From Halichoerus grypus (taxonomy: Eukaryota > Chordata > Mammalia > Carnivora > Phocidae), in NCBI RefSeq assembly GCF_964656455.1, contig NC_135723.1, positions 98,905,283 through 98,969,282 on the forward strand: a stretch of 64,000 nucleotides of DNA, read 5' to 3'. The notes under the pieces are model-generated. The model was given only the letters and a program-made list of their open reading frames with translations. It ran no database searches and was not told where the DNA came from. The position numbers and the translations under genes are program-made. Below, in pieces: positions 1 to 12,844 of the stretch (the stretch's first letter is position 1; the number at the start of each line of letters is the position of its first letter).

Positions 1-526
1 AGACCAGTTGCTGGATCACAAATACACCCAGCTCATGATTACGGGTCCAAAGACGAGAAGTCAGGCAGACTTGAGCAGCCCCCGAGAACTGTATCGTGAA
101 GGCTGCGATCAGTAGGTAGCCTGCCCCCCAGCTGGCAGCCTCCTAAAAGAAACGCAAAAGAAAACTGCTTTCTGATCCATTTAATTTTCCTTCCCTCTGG
201 TGACTCATATTTGATAGATACTATAGGTATTTATAGATTTTTATGTACTTACCTTTACCGTAGCCTTTTTGATACATTCAACTGTAGTATTCTCTAAAGC
301 TTTTAATTATTTTGCCAGCTTTTCGGGACTTCAGCCAATCAGTGCTCAGCTTCTCCTAGCCTGGAACTCTTTTGTCTTTCATGCAGCTGCTAAACTAAGG
401 ACTGGGAGGATGGTCAGCCTGCTCGCTCTCTCCCCACTTGCCCATCGGTATTCGTGTCTGTCTTCCTGCCCTTCTATCTGAATATTCAGGCATCGTCAAA
501 TCATTGGTGTAAACATCTGCCTTTCT

Positions 527-713
527 TTTTTTTTTTTTTAAGATTTTTATTTATTTGTCAGAGAGAGAGCACAAGCAGGGAGAGCGGCAGGCAGAGGGAG
601 AATCAGGCTCCCCGCTGAGCAGGGAGCCCGATGCGGGGCTCGATCCCAGGACCCTGGGCTCATGACCTGAGCCTAAGGCAGACGCTTAACCGACTGAGCC
701 ACCCAGGCGTCCC
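527..713 (-). mobile_element. CanSINE, nearly full length, antisense
   Basis: It reads from a poly-T tract through tttatttatttgtcagaga to the reverse-complement head ccacccaggcgtccc. It is flanked by a 14-bp target-site duplication, aacatctgcctttc, at 512-525 and 714-727. The tRNA-derived head has the RNA polymerase III box regions (gatcgag- and tggctcag-type motifs on the minus strand). Confidence 0.95.
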
Positions 714-1094
714 AACATCTGCCTTTCCTTATGAGACTGGATTCACGTATTCATGCGTTCCACATAAACTTAATACTGATGTTGGATTTGAATCCAGTGT
801 CAGAATGGTCTCGGACTGGTTCTCCCTTATTTCACAGACTTGGGGTTAGGCCTTAATGAACTCTGCATGTAAACGTAATTTTATGAAAAATAATAGCTAA
901 ACTCCAGTCTTCATAAGATGGTGATATAATGGAACGTTATGATGCAGCTTAATCTAATTTCATCTAGGGAAATATGAAATGAGGGACAAAAGAGCTAAAG
1001 GTCCCACATCAGGATTGGAGGAAGGCCACAGATGTGCGGAGGTTGGCATGCTTCTCAGGGTCATGTTTTATGAATAAGTGATAGTGGGCATGGT

Positions 1095-1127
<33 letters not shown>

Positions 1128-1707
1128 GTTGCTTTAAGAAGAGATTATCCAGTGGGAGTTCTGTGAGTACTAACTGGCTCCTATCTAACCCACACTTCCT
1201 GTTTGGTTGATAAAAAAGAAAAAAAAGTCAAAAATAATAGGTATATTCCAAACCAAGGGTGAAGTCATTTAAAAATTCCTAGAGGCAAGAAAAGAAGGCA
1301 ACTTGCCTTCACACACAAATCGGAGCCATCATGGAAGAACTCAATGTCGTAGAACCTGCATCCAAAATAGATACACTCGCACTCCTTAGGGAACATTTCA
1401 GAGTTACTGGTTTGACCTCAAAATTTAATCGTTCATTAGGAAATCAGTCTTTCAGATGTTTTCAAAATGTAGAACACTCAAGTTCATCACCAAAATCCCA
1501 ATAGCCTGGAAAGAAACTTACCGGGCTTACCTGTGTTCTTCTTTTGCAAAAGTATCCATTGCCTTTGCTAACTATGCGACTTCAGGTAAGTAACTTCTCT
1601 GAGTATTGAAGATGCCCCAGCTAGAAAGGAAAATACTCTCTCTCCCCCAGGGTAGATGTAGGGTTTATATGCTTAGGTAACAGAGGTGAAGGTGCCTAGC
1701 TGCGCTG

Positions 1708-1800
1708 CATTCATTTATCCACTCAGTCAACCAATATTTATTGACAGGCCCAGGGACTGTGCCAGATGCTGGGAATCTACTGGCAAACAACGCAGAGCAA
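1708..1800 (-). mobile_element. L2 3'-end fragment, antisense
   Basis: The series cattcatttatccactcagt, aatatttattgacaggccca and gatgctgggaat is the reverse complement of an L2 tail. Confidence 0.6.
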
Positions 1801-2084
1801 CACCCTGGATTTCTCCAAATTATTCCCTGCCGGACACACAGCCCTATATGCTTGCCTTCCCTCGGCTTTGCTCCCTGATTCTCTGGGAGGGCATCACCCC
1901 AGCGCCCAGGGAAAGCCTCCCTCCACACAGACAAATCCCAGCAGCCCCCTCACATCCTCTGCTTGCTTACCTCTCCACCAGGAGCCCAGTCTGTTTCCTC
2001 ACGGAGAAAAAGAAAGGACTTTCCTTCTGTCCTAGGAAACAATACTCTAGCTTTGGCCACTCTTAAACTCACATTCCCAGCACT

Positions 2085-2215
2085 GGCCTTAGGCAGCTGC
2101 AAAGAATCACTGGGGGAATTCCTTAAAAATGCGGATGCTCTGACCCTGCCCCAAGACCTATTGGGAATCAGGTGATTTCCATAAGCAGCCAGGTTTGGGA
2201 ACCACTACTTTGGGT
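2085..2215 (+). mobile_element. MER5-type DNA transposon fragment
   Basis: The segment gaatcactgggggaattcct, then gaccctgccccaagacctat, gggaatcaggtgatttcc and ggtttgggaaccactac, is the hAT-type MER5 plan. Confidence 0.55.
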
Positions 2216-2614
2216 TGCCACATTGTTTTTATTTGGTCTTTCCAGAATCAGCAGGCATTTATTTCCCTCTGCTACCTCCTCCAAGATCTGACCACTTTTA
2301 TCTGCCCACCTCTCCAAAGCCTTACTATAAAGTCTTTCTAACCTCATGCACAGAAATCTCTACTCATGACTGCAGAGCATGAAAAGGATTGGACTTTTAT
2401 GTATTTTTAGCCAACTCTTGGCCCTGCACCACGCAGAGTATACGCTATAGATTGGATTAAGGACGCTTCACTGTGAAATTCCAAGCATATGTCTGTGATT
2501 TCTCCATAGTGAATAAGCTCTTGATCATACTTCCGAGATGAAGGAGGGAGAGGAGCAACTGACCACAGGGACTTTTAAAGAAAAGTCCTTCAACTTGATT
2601 AATTTTATCTTTAT

Positions 2615-2905
2615 TACAGCTGCAACATGTTTTTTTCATTTAGACACAGAAAAGTTCACCCTTGTAGAGTTCAATGAGTTTTGGCAAATGCATATATTCA
2701 AATAACCACCACCATAATCAACAGGTAGAACAATTCTGTAGGCCCCAAATTTCCCTTGAGCCCTTTGTACTCAACCCCTCCCTCTACTCTCAGCCTGTGG
2801 GAGCCCCTGATCTTTTTTCTGTCCCTCTAGTTTTGCCTTTCCCCAAATGTGATTTGTCATATAAAGGGAGACATACAATATGTTGGCTATAGCATTTTGA
2901 AAGAT
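2615..2905 (-). mobile_element. LINE-1 3'-UTR fragment, antisense
   Basis: The block ttttggcaaatgcatatatt, ccaccaccataatcaacagg and gttttgcctttccccaaatg resembles the start of the antisense L1 in intron 23 (60.6-60.9 kb), with the same order of motifs. Confidence 0.6.
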
Positions 2906-3192
2906 GACAGATTTAAATAAATATTGGAGAAAGGGCTGACTGTTCCTTCTTCATGTTTTGGTTTCGGGCACTTATAATCTGATATGGTGGATTATTTTGT
3001 GCATCATAATCCTTTTTGCAGCCCCCCGTCATCAATTAGAAAGTCAAGATGAAACAGGCACTTCATCTCTTCCTTCATTTGGCAAACACAGACAGGGCCC
3101 TTTGTAAAGGTCAAGTTGCAGATTCCTAGTTTTCTCTCCCTTGGCCAAAGTTTTCCCTCTTGTCACCCACCCTCCTGCCTCACCTACCACTC

Positions 3193-3396
3193 TTTTTTTT
3201 TTTTTTTAAAGATTTTTTATTTATTTATCTGAGAGAGAGAGAATGGGAGACAGAGAGCATGAGAGGGGGAGGATCAGAGGGAGAAGCAGACTCCCCGCTG
3301 AGCAGGGAGTCCGATGCGGGACTCGATCCCGGGACTCCAGGATCATGACCTGAGCCGAAGGCAGTTGCTTAACCAACTGAGCCACCCAGGCGCCCC
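3193..3396 (-). mobile_element. CanSINE, full length, antisense
   Basis: Poly-T, a (GA)n-type purine stretch and the terminal ccacccaggcgcccc are all present. The duplicated target ctcacctaccactct flanks both ends, starting at about 3179 and 3396. Confidence 0.95.
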
Positions 3397-4080
3397 TCAC
3401 CTACCACTCTTTTTGAACCCCTGTCTCTGATATGACCTATAATCTGGAGGAGGGACCATTCCCGCTGCTAGGCGGGGAGACATAGTGAGGTTTATGTTTC
3501 CTCGGCTTCAGAGGCTCCACCTTGGTCTGAGTAAGCATCTTCTCGCCCCTTACCCGGTCCTCCTGTTTTACCTGCCTTTGAGAGGCAACACATATGCAAA
3601 AGAAAGCCACTTGATTTTCTAGAATGCAGAATATTAAGATGCTCCTGACAAGTGTGGATGATTTACCCCTTCCCAAAGGAGAGCCGTGGGGCTTTCACAC
3701 AATTACAATTACAGTCTCCGACAGGTGACCTCCACTCGAAGAGTGAGGAAGGTGGGCCCCCAGCTGCAAGGAATCACCTGAGACGCCTGGGCAAGACTGG
3801 GAGGCAAGGATAGGTCACTCGGAGTTCAGGAAAAATTAGCGGCCGTTATATTTATTTTCCCAGATCCCAGAGTTACCAAATGTCCCCGAGAAATAATTCC
3901 TACTGAACCAGGCTTTGGGTGTCTTTCCCTGCCGATAGCGTCAAACACAGCCACCCCTTCCACACGAATCCCAGGACGAATGCCATCCACAACAAGAACA
4001 GACATCATTGTCATGGGATAAGTGAATAAGTAAACCGAAGAATTCCCCCCCCCCCCCCAGAAGGCCAGGCTCTCCTTAAA

Positions 4081-4690
4081 GATGAGCAGCCTCCAAGGTT
4101 TCTGACCCAGGTGGTCCGAGGCGTCAGCTCCAAGCCCCAAACACCAGAAAAGGCCGACTCGCCCGCGTGCCGTGTGTATTGCCAACGTGTGGGGGCTGCA
4201 AGTAAAATTATATTTAAAAACAAACCAACCCTCCCAAAAACTCCAGTTCGTGTATTAGGCGTTGCCTTGAGTCGTGGCGCGCTCTCGGCGCTAGCCGATG
4301 TGTGCCGCCAGCCCGGGACTCCAGTCCGGGTTTTCCCCCCTCCCTTCACCTGCCTCTCCGGGTCCGGGCGGTGGTCCCGCAGTCCCGGGGCGGAAAGCAG
4401 CGGCTGGAATTCCAGCTGCCGACAAAGGACGGCCCTAGGGGGTCCCGAAGCCTGACTGGCCCCTGGGAAATCCACCTGCAGCACGGGAGCGAGGGACACA
4501 CCTGAGCCGGGGCTGCCTGGACCAGGCAAGTACTGCCAGCTGGAGGCTTACTACTTTGAGATGCTGGGTCCCTGGGAAGGCGCGCGCCGCTGCAGCCCGT
4601 CCGAGGGCGCGCGAGAGGGAGGGAGTCCCTGCGCGGAGCAGGGGTGCTGAAGCTGGATTTGAACACCCTGCCAGCAGGGCGTTTGGCAAA
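4081..4690. promoter_or_regulatory. Intronic (orphan) CpG island
   Basis: Hand counting gives about 44 CpG dinucleotides in the 600 bases from 4081 to 4680. The densest runs are near 4260-4440 and 4580-4635 (ggcgcgcgccgctgc, gggcgcgcgagag). The surrounding intron has very few. A TATA-like ttatatttaaaaa lies at about 4207, and a cytosine run (13 Cs from about 4046) lies just upstream. No repeat family is recognised in the segment. Such islands are commonly unmethylated promoters or enhancers. No convincing first exon with a signal peptide was found, so the promoter role is only inferred. Confidence 0.6.
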
Positions 4691-6260
4691 GGGATTTCTG
4701 AATCTTGATCTGGTCTCTGGAAGCTCGGGTGTTCCTCTGGGAGCGGGATGACTGTGGGACTAAACCACGGAGAGTGCTTGGGTTTGCTTCAGAAGCACCA
4801 ATCCTACACCCCACAGGGTTACTGAGCTGGGAGCAAGCAAAGAAAAATCAGGAAAATGTGGTAGAGTATTGCTTCATGCCGTGTGTATGTGTGTGAGAAA
4901 GCAGAGCTGAGATTTACATGGTGTTGTGAACTGTTCGATGTGTTGTAGGGTTTTTGAGACTTGTTTAATGAGAAGGGCTTCCTTTTTAAAAAACTTAGGA
5001 CAAATTAGTTTGTTGTTATAGCAAGGATGGTAATTAATAATGATAATAATATATAGTGCTTTCTCTAAGCATAAACACCAAAACTGGAAAATATCACCCA
5101 AAAGGAGCATGCTTTTACACTCCTGCAAAATTAATTATCCCCTAAATAAAATAATATTTTGAGGAAAGATAAAGGATATATGTTCCTCAAATCGCTCATT
5201 AAATTTAAAGTAATTGGTTCTGTTTATTTCACTTTGGGCGGGTGAGCAAAAAAAGCATCAAATTGCCTGTTTGGTTTTCCCCTTTTGAAACTTAGAATGG
5301 TGTCTGGTTATCCCTGAAGAAGGCTTTAATTTTTCACCCTCACATTTGGCAGCCTGCTCTCAAGACTCTGCTGATCTCCCTTCGGGGACTGGTTCCCACA
5401 GGCAGTCCAGTGAAGAAGAGAATTGATTCTGCTTTTTCTTTGCATAATACCTAATCATCACCATTAGCACTTCAGAAGTTCAGCCTTCTGAATTAGTGTC
5501 CTTCCCTCCCACATTTTCTATTGATTTACATGATTAACAATGGAAAGGAAGCTCTTCTTTTGATTAAGAAGCCAAAGAATTGGGGAAATCATAGATTCCT
5601 TCAGATTATTTATTTAGAGATTGTTCACCTGTTTTATGCTGTATGTTTAATGAGATGAGGGGAGGAGAAAATGAGAAACCCAACTACTGCCTCTCTGGGT
5701 CCCTTTTTACTTTTTCCAGAACAAGGAAATCATGAAATCCTTTGTCAAATTATAAGGAAACTTGAAGCTCCCGTAGTGCAAGTCCATTTCACAGATGGGA
5801 ATACTAGATAGCCCTCGATTGGCCATTTCCTCTGAATTGGTCTGCAGGGCCAAGTTCTGGATTCTGACCCACAATTACCGTCCCTCTAGGAATTCAGTGT
5901 GCATACCACATGCATTTAGCTCTGGGACTGGGGAAATACCATGGTGGCCAATCAAGATCTGGAATAACACAAATCTTACTTTAGAAGACTCAATCTCCAT
6001 GTTCCTTTCAATTCTATATAATAATACCTCTTACCAGACTACACCTACTCACTTGAATTGTTCCGGTTGGAAGCTCACTACATTTCATTTATTCAGGAGG
6101 TATTTGTTTTTAAAACCGATAGTGAAGCTGTACTACATAGACCCAGTCCATAACAGTGTATTTGAAAGACCTTCTTTTGCATATAGCTCCCGGCTGTTAT
6201 TTGAATCCCAGGGCGGCTGCAAATTAGTAGTAGAACTAATAATAGCAACCATTTCTCAAA
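4690..6260. other. Intronic stretch with no recognised element
   Basis: Unique-looking sequence between the CpG island and an MIR. One 161-codon open frame at 5795-6280 was considered and not accepted as a gene. Confidence 0.5.
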
Positions 6261-6261
6261 A

Positions 6262-6480
6262 GTCTATTATGTACCATTAACTAAACTAAGGGCTCTATTC
6301 ATATTGTCCCAGTTAATTCTCACTCTATTCTTAAGAGGTACCTAATATTATCTTCATCTTACAGATCAGAAAGATGAAGTGACTAGTCCAAAATCATTCA
6401 TCTTCTAAATGGGGGCGGGAGCCAGGTCGTCTGACTGCCAAGCTCAGGGTCTTTCTCTACGACTCTGTTGCTCTAACCTG
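6262..6480 (-). mobile_element. MIR, antisense, near full length
   Basis: The segment ttatgtaccattaactaaac, ctcactctattcttaagagg and catcttacagatcagaaaga, then the gtcgtctgactgccaagctc end, follows the reversed MIR consensus. Confidence 0.7.
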
Positions 6481-8577
6481 CATATCCCCAGACTTCTGAA
6501 GACATGATAAATTTAGATGAATTAGTGTGGCCTTACTGTTCTCTCACTAGTGAAGGGGTATAGAGCAGTTTGGACGAAGTACACTGGAACTACAGAAAAC
6601 CTCAGTACGCTGACAACGAATCGCTGACTCCCCCAAAACCACACTCCACCTTTGGCCCAATGTCTAATTTCCCAATGAGAGATTGGGGTGGAAGAGAAGG
6701 AGAGTGCACCCCATAACCCCAGAGGAGGGGCTCTCCTCTCTTCCAAAGGTCTTTGAGTTATGTGCCCTGTGGAGGTAAAAGGAGAGCAGGGGATTGATTG
6801 AGCAGAGTTTTAACTAGTGCATCCAAAAGGGAAGAGTGTTGTATGTTTTTAATTTCTTCTCCTTGTCTGAATCAACCAAGCCCGGAGCTATTTATGTCAA
6901 GAGAAGTTGGGTCCCTGTGGAGAGGCCTTTCCCATGACCCTTAAACTGGTATGCCATGGTGGTTTTTCTTGTTTTCAAAATCCCCTCTCCACCAGGCTTC
7001 CAACAAAACAATACAGGTGTGAGATTGTCATCCTTCTTATGAACAAGTCAGAAATGATAACCATTCAGCTACTTTCATTATTTTAAAACTCTGTATTCCT
7101 GAAAACTGGCTTCTACTTTCTTTCTGTATAATCCAAATGATTGATTGAGGAGTGAGAGGCTAGTCTGGAAGTCAGTCCATCTCAAGTTTTTTTTAAATTC
7201 CTGAATATTTAGTATTTTCTCATTCTAGTTTACCCTGCAAGTGTTCTTTCTCATTACTTCTGGTTAAGGCATGGGTCTGTCTCTATGATCAGCCATTCTT
7301 CGTTGGAGTTCTGCGATCAATATTGTGCAGCGGTGGAGGGAAAGGGGTAGTTTTAACCACTTACAGGGAGCACTTTGAGAAAGGAAACTCCATTAAAATG
7401 CTAATCCTCAACCTCACCATAGTAAATGTTTAGAGGACTCCAGACTGAATGTCTTTACAATGGAAAATTACCTTCAAACAAGAAAGTGCAGAGGAACACT
7501 CCCTCTGGAAAAGGTGAGGTTTGGGGAGCCCCAGGCTCCAGCCGCACCCACCCTCATCTCCAGTGAATTCTCTGCAAAGCTGGTCCAGCCACTCCCTGCT
7601 GGAGAACCTGTAGGGACCCCAATTTCCTAACCATCTCTTGGCCCAGCCCTCTCCCTGCAGCCCCATGGGATTCGTCCCAACCTCTAAGAACTCTGTCCTT
7701 CCGTGCTTAGGACCTCGCTCTCTGGGCACAGGTGGCCTGCTCCTACCCTACATTCACTGCACATTTGTTGCCTGCCCAGATTACAGCCCTTCTCAGACTT
7801 GACTTTATCTCAGTATTTGTCAATGTCTTTTATTTATGTTTCATATCTAGTCTGTCCATCTTCAGTTCAGGAGCGGGGTCCTGTTCCTCTTTCTATCCTT
7901 TCCCTCATCCATCTCTCCTGTCTCTATTTGAGTATTTCCTGGTATACGGTAGTTGCTCCATCAATCGGAAATTAACTAATTTCATTACAAGAATTTGTAT
8001 TCACCAGGTGCAGACAAATCACCTCAGGTGCTGAATGCATTTGTAGAGGTGATCAATCAGTAACTATAGCGGAGCTCTAATTCCGGAGGGGTGCTGAAAA
8101 ATGGACACAGGGAAATGCCGACTTCCAAAAATAACCTTTTTAAAAAGTAGTTTCCCAAAAGCAGTGACTGGTAAAATGATGACTGACAGAATTCTGGAGG
8201 AGATCTCTAAATAGATGGTATGTGAGGATTTGGAGAACAGTATGACTTGTAGAACCCAACAGGAGTTCCCCAGAATCAAGCCATACCGAGCTAACCATTT
8301 TTCATTTTTCTGGGATTAACAAAAGGGGGCTCCTTGAGGCCAGAGATTCATAACTCAGGGACGTGTTCTGATCAGCCCGGAGTTGTTGCTTGTATACCAG
8401 AAAGTGCGCATGGCCTGAGGGCTGTCTTAACTGGGCTCCAGCCGATTGATCACAATCTAATTATACCCCTCAGAGTGCAATGGGTGATTGGTGTCCCAGG
8501 GCAAGCATTGTAAAGCCTTGTCAAATGGTCTTGACATAGTGTTTCTTAATTTTAGCAGAACATTTGACACAATCTGT

Positions 8578-8700
8578 CACTTATTTTTTCACTTATTCAA
8601 CGAATAGTCCTGGAAATGTGTATTATGTGCGAGGCATTGTCTAGGTGCTTATTCAGCGTTTGTGACTCAGAAGCGAAGTATGAGTTAGTTGATAGCGAGG
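8578..8700 (-). mobile_element. L2 3'-end fragment, antisense
   Basis: The segment cacttattcaacgaatag, then tattatgtgcgaggcattgt and ctaggtgctt, follows the L2 3' consensus order. Confidence 0.55.
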
Positions 8701-9827
8701 AGAACAAATCCAAGTCAAACACTGATTGCCTGAAATTCTCGTTGGCACGAAGCAGGAAGTCAATGGATTCATTCATTCATGTGTGTCGGGGTCTATCCTG
8801 GGGCCCTTCACACTCCCACTCACTCTGGTCTCTGCTCGGGGCAGGGGTTGGGGGGGTGTCTTCGGACCATCCTCTCTCTAAAAGCACCTTGCCTGGCCAT
8901 TTTCTGGTCCCTTTGGTTGCTCTGCTTCTCATTCTGTGCGGTTTTCTTACAGATGTGTGCACGTAGTTGCCCCTGTCTGTCTCCTTAGATTGTGCTGTGA
9001 AGAAGGGCGGCGGCGGGGGGGGGAGGGGGGCGGTCCACAGGACCGGGGTCTTTGTTCCTTGCCATTTAGCTTGTTTATCAGTGACAACTGTTGTCATTCC
9101 TATTCATCAGATTTCCAGATGATGGACGTTCAAGAGGGATAGCCGATACGGCAAATAAGAGAATCAGACTTCATTATAATAGCATATGTGAAAGCACTTT
9201 GATCGTTGTAAATGATAATTACATGTAAGTTATCATCATTATTTTAAGTGGCTATAAGTCTGAGCCAAAACCAATAAAATGAAGGTTAAATACAGGCTCA
9301 TGCATTTAGGTTCCAAAAAATCGATGACCCGAGTCCAAGAGGAAGGAGCCTGGGAGGGCAGCAGCGTGCACACTGTGATCCAGCCACGCAAAGAAGGCGA
9401 TTTTAGGGCTGCTGAGTAGCTGAGTGTCCAAGTAGTGGAGCTGTGGCTGGGCCTTCTTGGAATGGCATCCAGTTAGGGGGGCCACATCGTGGGGTGGACA
9501 CTGCCACGCCAGAAAGTGGCCAGTGGAGGTAACTCACTCAGGGAACAGCAGTGGGGATTGGGGGCATTTAGCTGAAGGAGAAGGGATGTGGGGACGTGAG
9601 GTCTGCCTGTCACTCTCCATTGGGAGGCACGTGGAGGAGGAGACCTAAGTTGGAACAGCTGGGTCCTGGGTGGCAGATTTCCACTGGGGGTAAGGAGAGT
9701 GACGCAGCCCAGAGCCGGCACCCTGTCACCTGGGCAAGGACCAAGCCAGCTGTCGCTAGAGGTAGAGAAGCTAGACAATCATGAGACCAAGAGCAAAGCT
9801 GTAAGAGCTCAGCCAGCTGGTACTTGT

Positions 9828-9935
9828 TCCAGCTCTGACGTTACCCATCTTTTCTAACATCAGTATTTTCATTCCGTTTGGACGGATTCTCCTCCTACCT
9901 AATGTGACATTTGATTGAAATAATGCTGTGCACAC
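9828..9935 (+). mobile_element. MIR fragment, sense
   Basis: The segment ccagctctgacgttacccat, then attttcattccgtttggacg and cctacctaatgtgac, matches central MIR with losses. Confidence 0.45.
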
Positions 9936-10263
9936 TTAGCTTCCCCTTTACAACGGTGCCTGGAAATCTGCTGGGCTTTGGGGTTTCTGTTGTCCTTGCT
10001 CACTGAGTGATGCCCTCCCACCCCCTGCAGCATTTCCTCTTCTCTTCCAACCTTACCTGTCCTTTCGGTAAGTTGGAATTTGGCCCCTTGGACTATATGA
10101 AAGCCCTCTGAGCTCTATCACTGGGCTCTGCATTGTGGCATCTGCAGTTTCCTTCACCTTCTTACGATGGCACTTATGTACCTGAGCCTTCCCTGGATGA
10201 CCCGAGGAGAACCTGAACTTGGTATCAAGAAAGTGTATTTTACTTTAAAAAATTGCAAGAACA

Positions 10264-10450
10264 GGTGCCTGCGTGGCTCAGTCGGTGAGGCGTCTGCCTT
10301 CGGCTCAGTCACGATCTCAGGGTCCTGGGATTGATTCCCGCATCTGGTTCCCTGCTCAGCAGGGAGTCTGCTTCTCCCTCTCCCTCTGCCCCTCCCCTCC
10401 ATTCGTGTTCTCTCTCTCTGTCAAATAAATAAATAAAATCTTAAAAAAAA
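10264..10450 (+). mobile_element. CanSINE, sense
   Basis: The head is ggtgcctgcgtggctcagtc and the tail is caaataaataaataaaatc followed by A9. The flanking duplication aaaattgcaagaaca occurs on both sides. It sits 195 bases before another sense copy. Confidence 0.95.
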
Positions 10451-10644
10451 ATTGCAAGAACAACCAAAAGCGCACCGTGGACATGTTTTCCTAAGACAAC
10501 CCCTCCTTCTCCTTCCCACACGTCTGTAGAATGTTAACATTTTCAGAACACCGAAATGGGATGTCGTTTCTGTTAAATGTGAAGTGTAAGAAAATTATGA
10601 TTACTCACAGCACATAGCATTTATGATTAAACATATATTTTTAT

Positions 10645-10813
10645 GGGCGCCTGGGTGGCTCACATGGTTAAGCGTCTGCCTTCGGCTCGGGTCATGATCC
10701 CGGGGTCTTGGGATCGAGTCCCACGTCAGGCTCCCCGAGCAGGGAGCCTGCTTCTCCCTCTGCCTCTGCCTCTCTCTCTCTCTCTTGAATTAATAAAAAA
10801 ATCTTTTAAAAAA
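10645..10813 (+). mobile_element. CanSINE, sense, slightly diverged
   Basis: The head is gggcgcctgggtggctca with a small internal loss after the head (cacatggttaag), and the tail is ttaataaaaaaatc. An imperfect duplication, aacatatttttaa-like, flanks it, suggesting it is older than its neighbour. Confidence 0.93.
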
Positions 10814-12124
10814 TAACATATTTTTAAGAAGAAAGTCTGGTTCCCATGGAACAATTCTCTGCATATAAAAACCCAATAATACCAGATGATCAGCCTTCAT
10901 TTACAGGTTCCAGTTCCCACAGAAACAAGGGGGACCAAGTTCTCTCCCCAAAGATGAAAAAGAGGAAATCAGCCTTCCAAGAAATTGATAGGAAACTGTC
11001 TCAATAAGGCTTTTAGGAGAAAACAAATGAACAATGAGAGCCAAAGTGCAAATGGACTGACCTAGGTTACCTGAAACATGGGAAGAAACATTCAAGACTG
11101 TGTAACGAGAGTCAAACACAACACCTTATGTTTCCCACCATTGGTGCCCCACCTCCATGCCACCTAAACACACAGCTATTTGAAAAATGTGCAACTGTCA
11201 CACTTTATCACTTAAGTGACCAGGTATCTGGTTGTTTGGCTGTCAAAGTCTCACAAAGGAGATAAATTAGGCCTTTGCAGGTCAAAATCACATTATCTAG
11301 GGCTCTGTCGTGATGATAGACTTAAATGATCCTAATGTCCTTAAACGCTACAAAACATACACCAGGATGTAGAGCTCACTCTTTGTGATGACTCAGAGGA
11401 GAAGTAAGAGAAGCTCAGACACCAGCATGGAGAAAAAGCAGAAGAAAGTAGGAAACAGAACTTGAAATAAGCACGTCTGTCCGTTAACGCGGATAATGGG
11501 TCCTACATTATCCAACCAGAATCTGTCCGGAGCAAACCAGGCAAGCTAAGGATGCATGGCATCTTAACAGTCCTGAGCTGGACTGTTAACGTTCTGGAGT
11601 TGTCATCAAATCAAACTCCACCCCCAACTTTTTTCCCCTAAATTGCTCAGTGCATGTCTGTGTCTAGATGAACTTCAGAAAAATCTCTCTCTGTGTGTGT
11701 TTGCTTCCAAAACCTCTTTGGCTGGTTATATCTGAATTTTTTTTTCATCTAGTCGCTTTTTGTTTTTTGGGTTTTTTTAGCCCTCTACACAATGAAGTCA
11801 AGACTGTTTCTCCCCTAGCAGAGAGATCAGACAAGGAGAAAGCTCTGCTCTCAGACACCCACCTCGTTGATTCAAGCATGGGTCCCATGTGGGCCCCAGC
11901 AGAGGTGTGTATGTAGCATGGTCCAGGCAACCGAGCCTGCTATAAGAAAACGAGAGTAAGCCTTCCAGTACATCAGTCTGATCTTTATATTTGAAGGGAA
12001 CGTATTATTAGTAAAGCATACATTTTTTTCTCAAGACAAAATGAGGTATTCTGCATTATTAGTGGATATTTTTGCAGGATCCACAAATATATATATTAGG
12101 CAATGATCCATCATTCAGTTTTGT

Positions 12125-12270
12125 TTTTTTTTAATATTTTAAAAGAGAAAACATGAGCGGGGGGAGGGGCAGAGGGAGAGGGAGAAGCAGACTCCCTGCT
12201 GAGCAGAGAGCCAGAGGCGGGGCTCAATCCCAGGACCTTGAGATCAGGACCTGAGCCACCCAGGTGCCCC
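12125..12270 (-). mobile_element. CanSINE with internal deletion, antisense
   Basis: The segment between ctgagc and gagccaccc has been lost, so the tRNA-like head is shortened (gacctgagccacccagg). Repetition of the short motif at the break suggests deletion between direct repeats. Flanking duplication: tccatcattcagttt. Confidence 0.9.
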
Positions 12271-12844
12271 TCCATCATTCAGTTTAATTCCACAGCTGTC
12301 CTGGGTGCCTTCCATTCTACCATGGGTGTTTCAGAATAACTATGGAGAGCATGGTTTGTGCTATGGACTCCTCTCCCCAGGGGAGAGGCAAGGCACCAGC
12401 CCAGGAAATGACTACAGTGTGGGGCAGAAGAGCACAGATTATAATGCTACAGACGATCAGAAGGACAAAGTAGCCCAGGCGCCCTGCATTCATTTGTTTG
12501 TAAGCCCCCTCAAGGCAAAGATAGGGACTTCACATCTTTCATACTCCAGCCATGCCCCATAAAGCAGAAGCAAATAATGAATCCTTACTAGTTGGTGAAT
12601 GGTTTCATTACAATAAGCATGAACAGCTTCAAGCACAAGGATACCAGGCAGATACACTAATGTGATAAAAGATTTTTTTCATCTGATTATGACCTAAATT
12701 TGTAAATGTCAGTATAATATTTTCTAATTAGAGAGACTCATAAAATGACTGATAAAATCCAACAACCATAAAACCCTTCACCAAGCGTTTTTGACATTTA
12801 AGCCACGCATCAACCCTTGGAAATAGATACCATTTTCTATCTGC

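Noticed and set aside
1097..1119. Poly-T run as the start of a CanSINE
   Set aside because: No SINE body follows. The downstream sequence is unrelated, so it is left as a plain homopolymer.
4011..4529. 172-codon minus-strand ORF and overlapping ORFs in the CpG-rich block
   Set aside because: Long frames are expected where GC content is high because stop codons are rare. The translations are Pro/Gly/Arg-rich without a signal peptide or known domain.
5795..6280. 161-codon open reading frame
   Set aside because: No recognisable domain, no splice or promoter context, low-complexity of argument only, and its end runs into an antisense MIR. A chance ORF of this length is plausible in 64 kb of intron.
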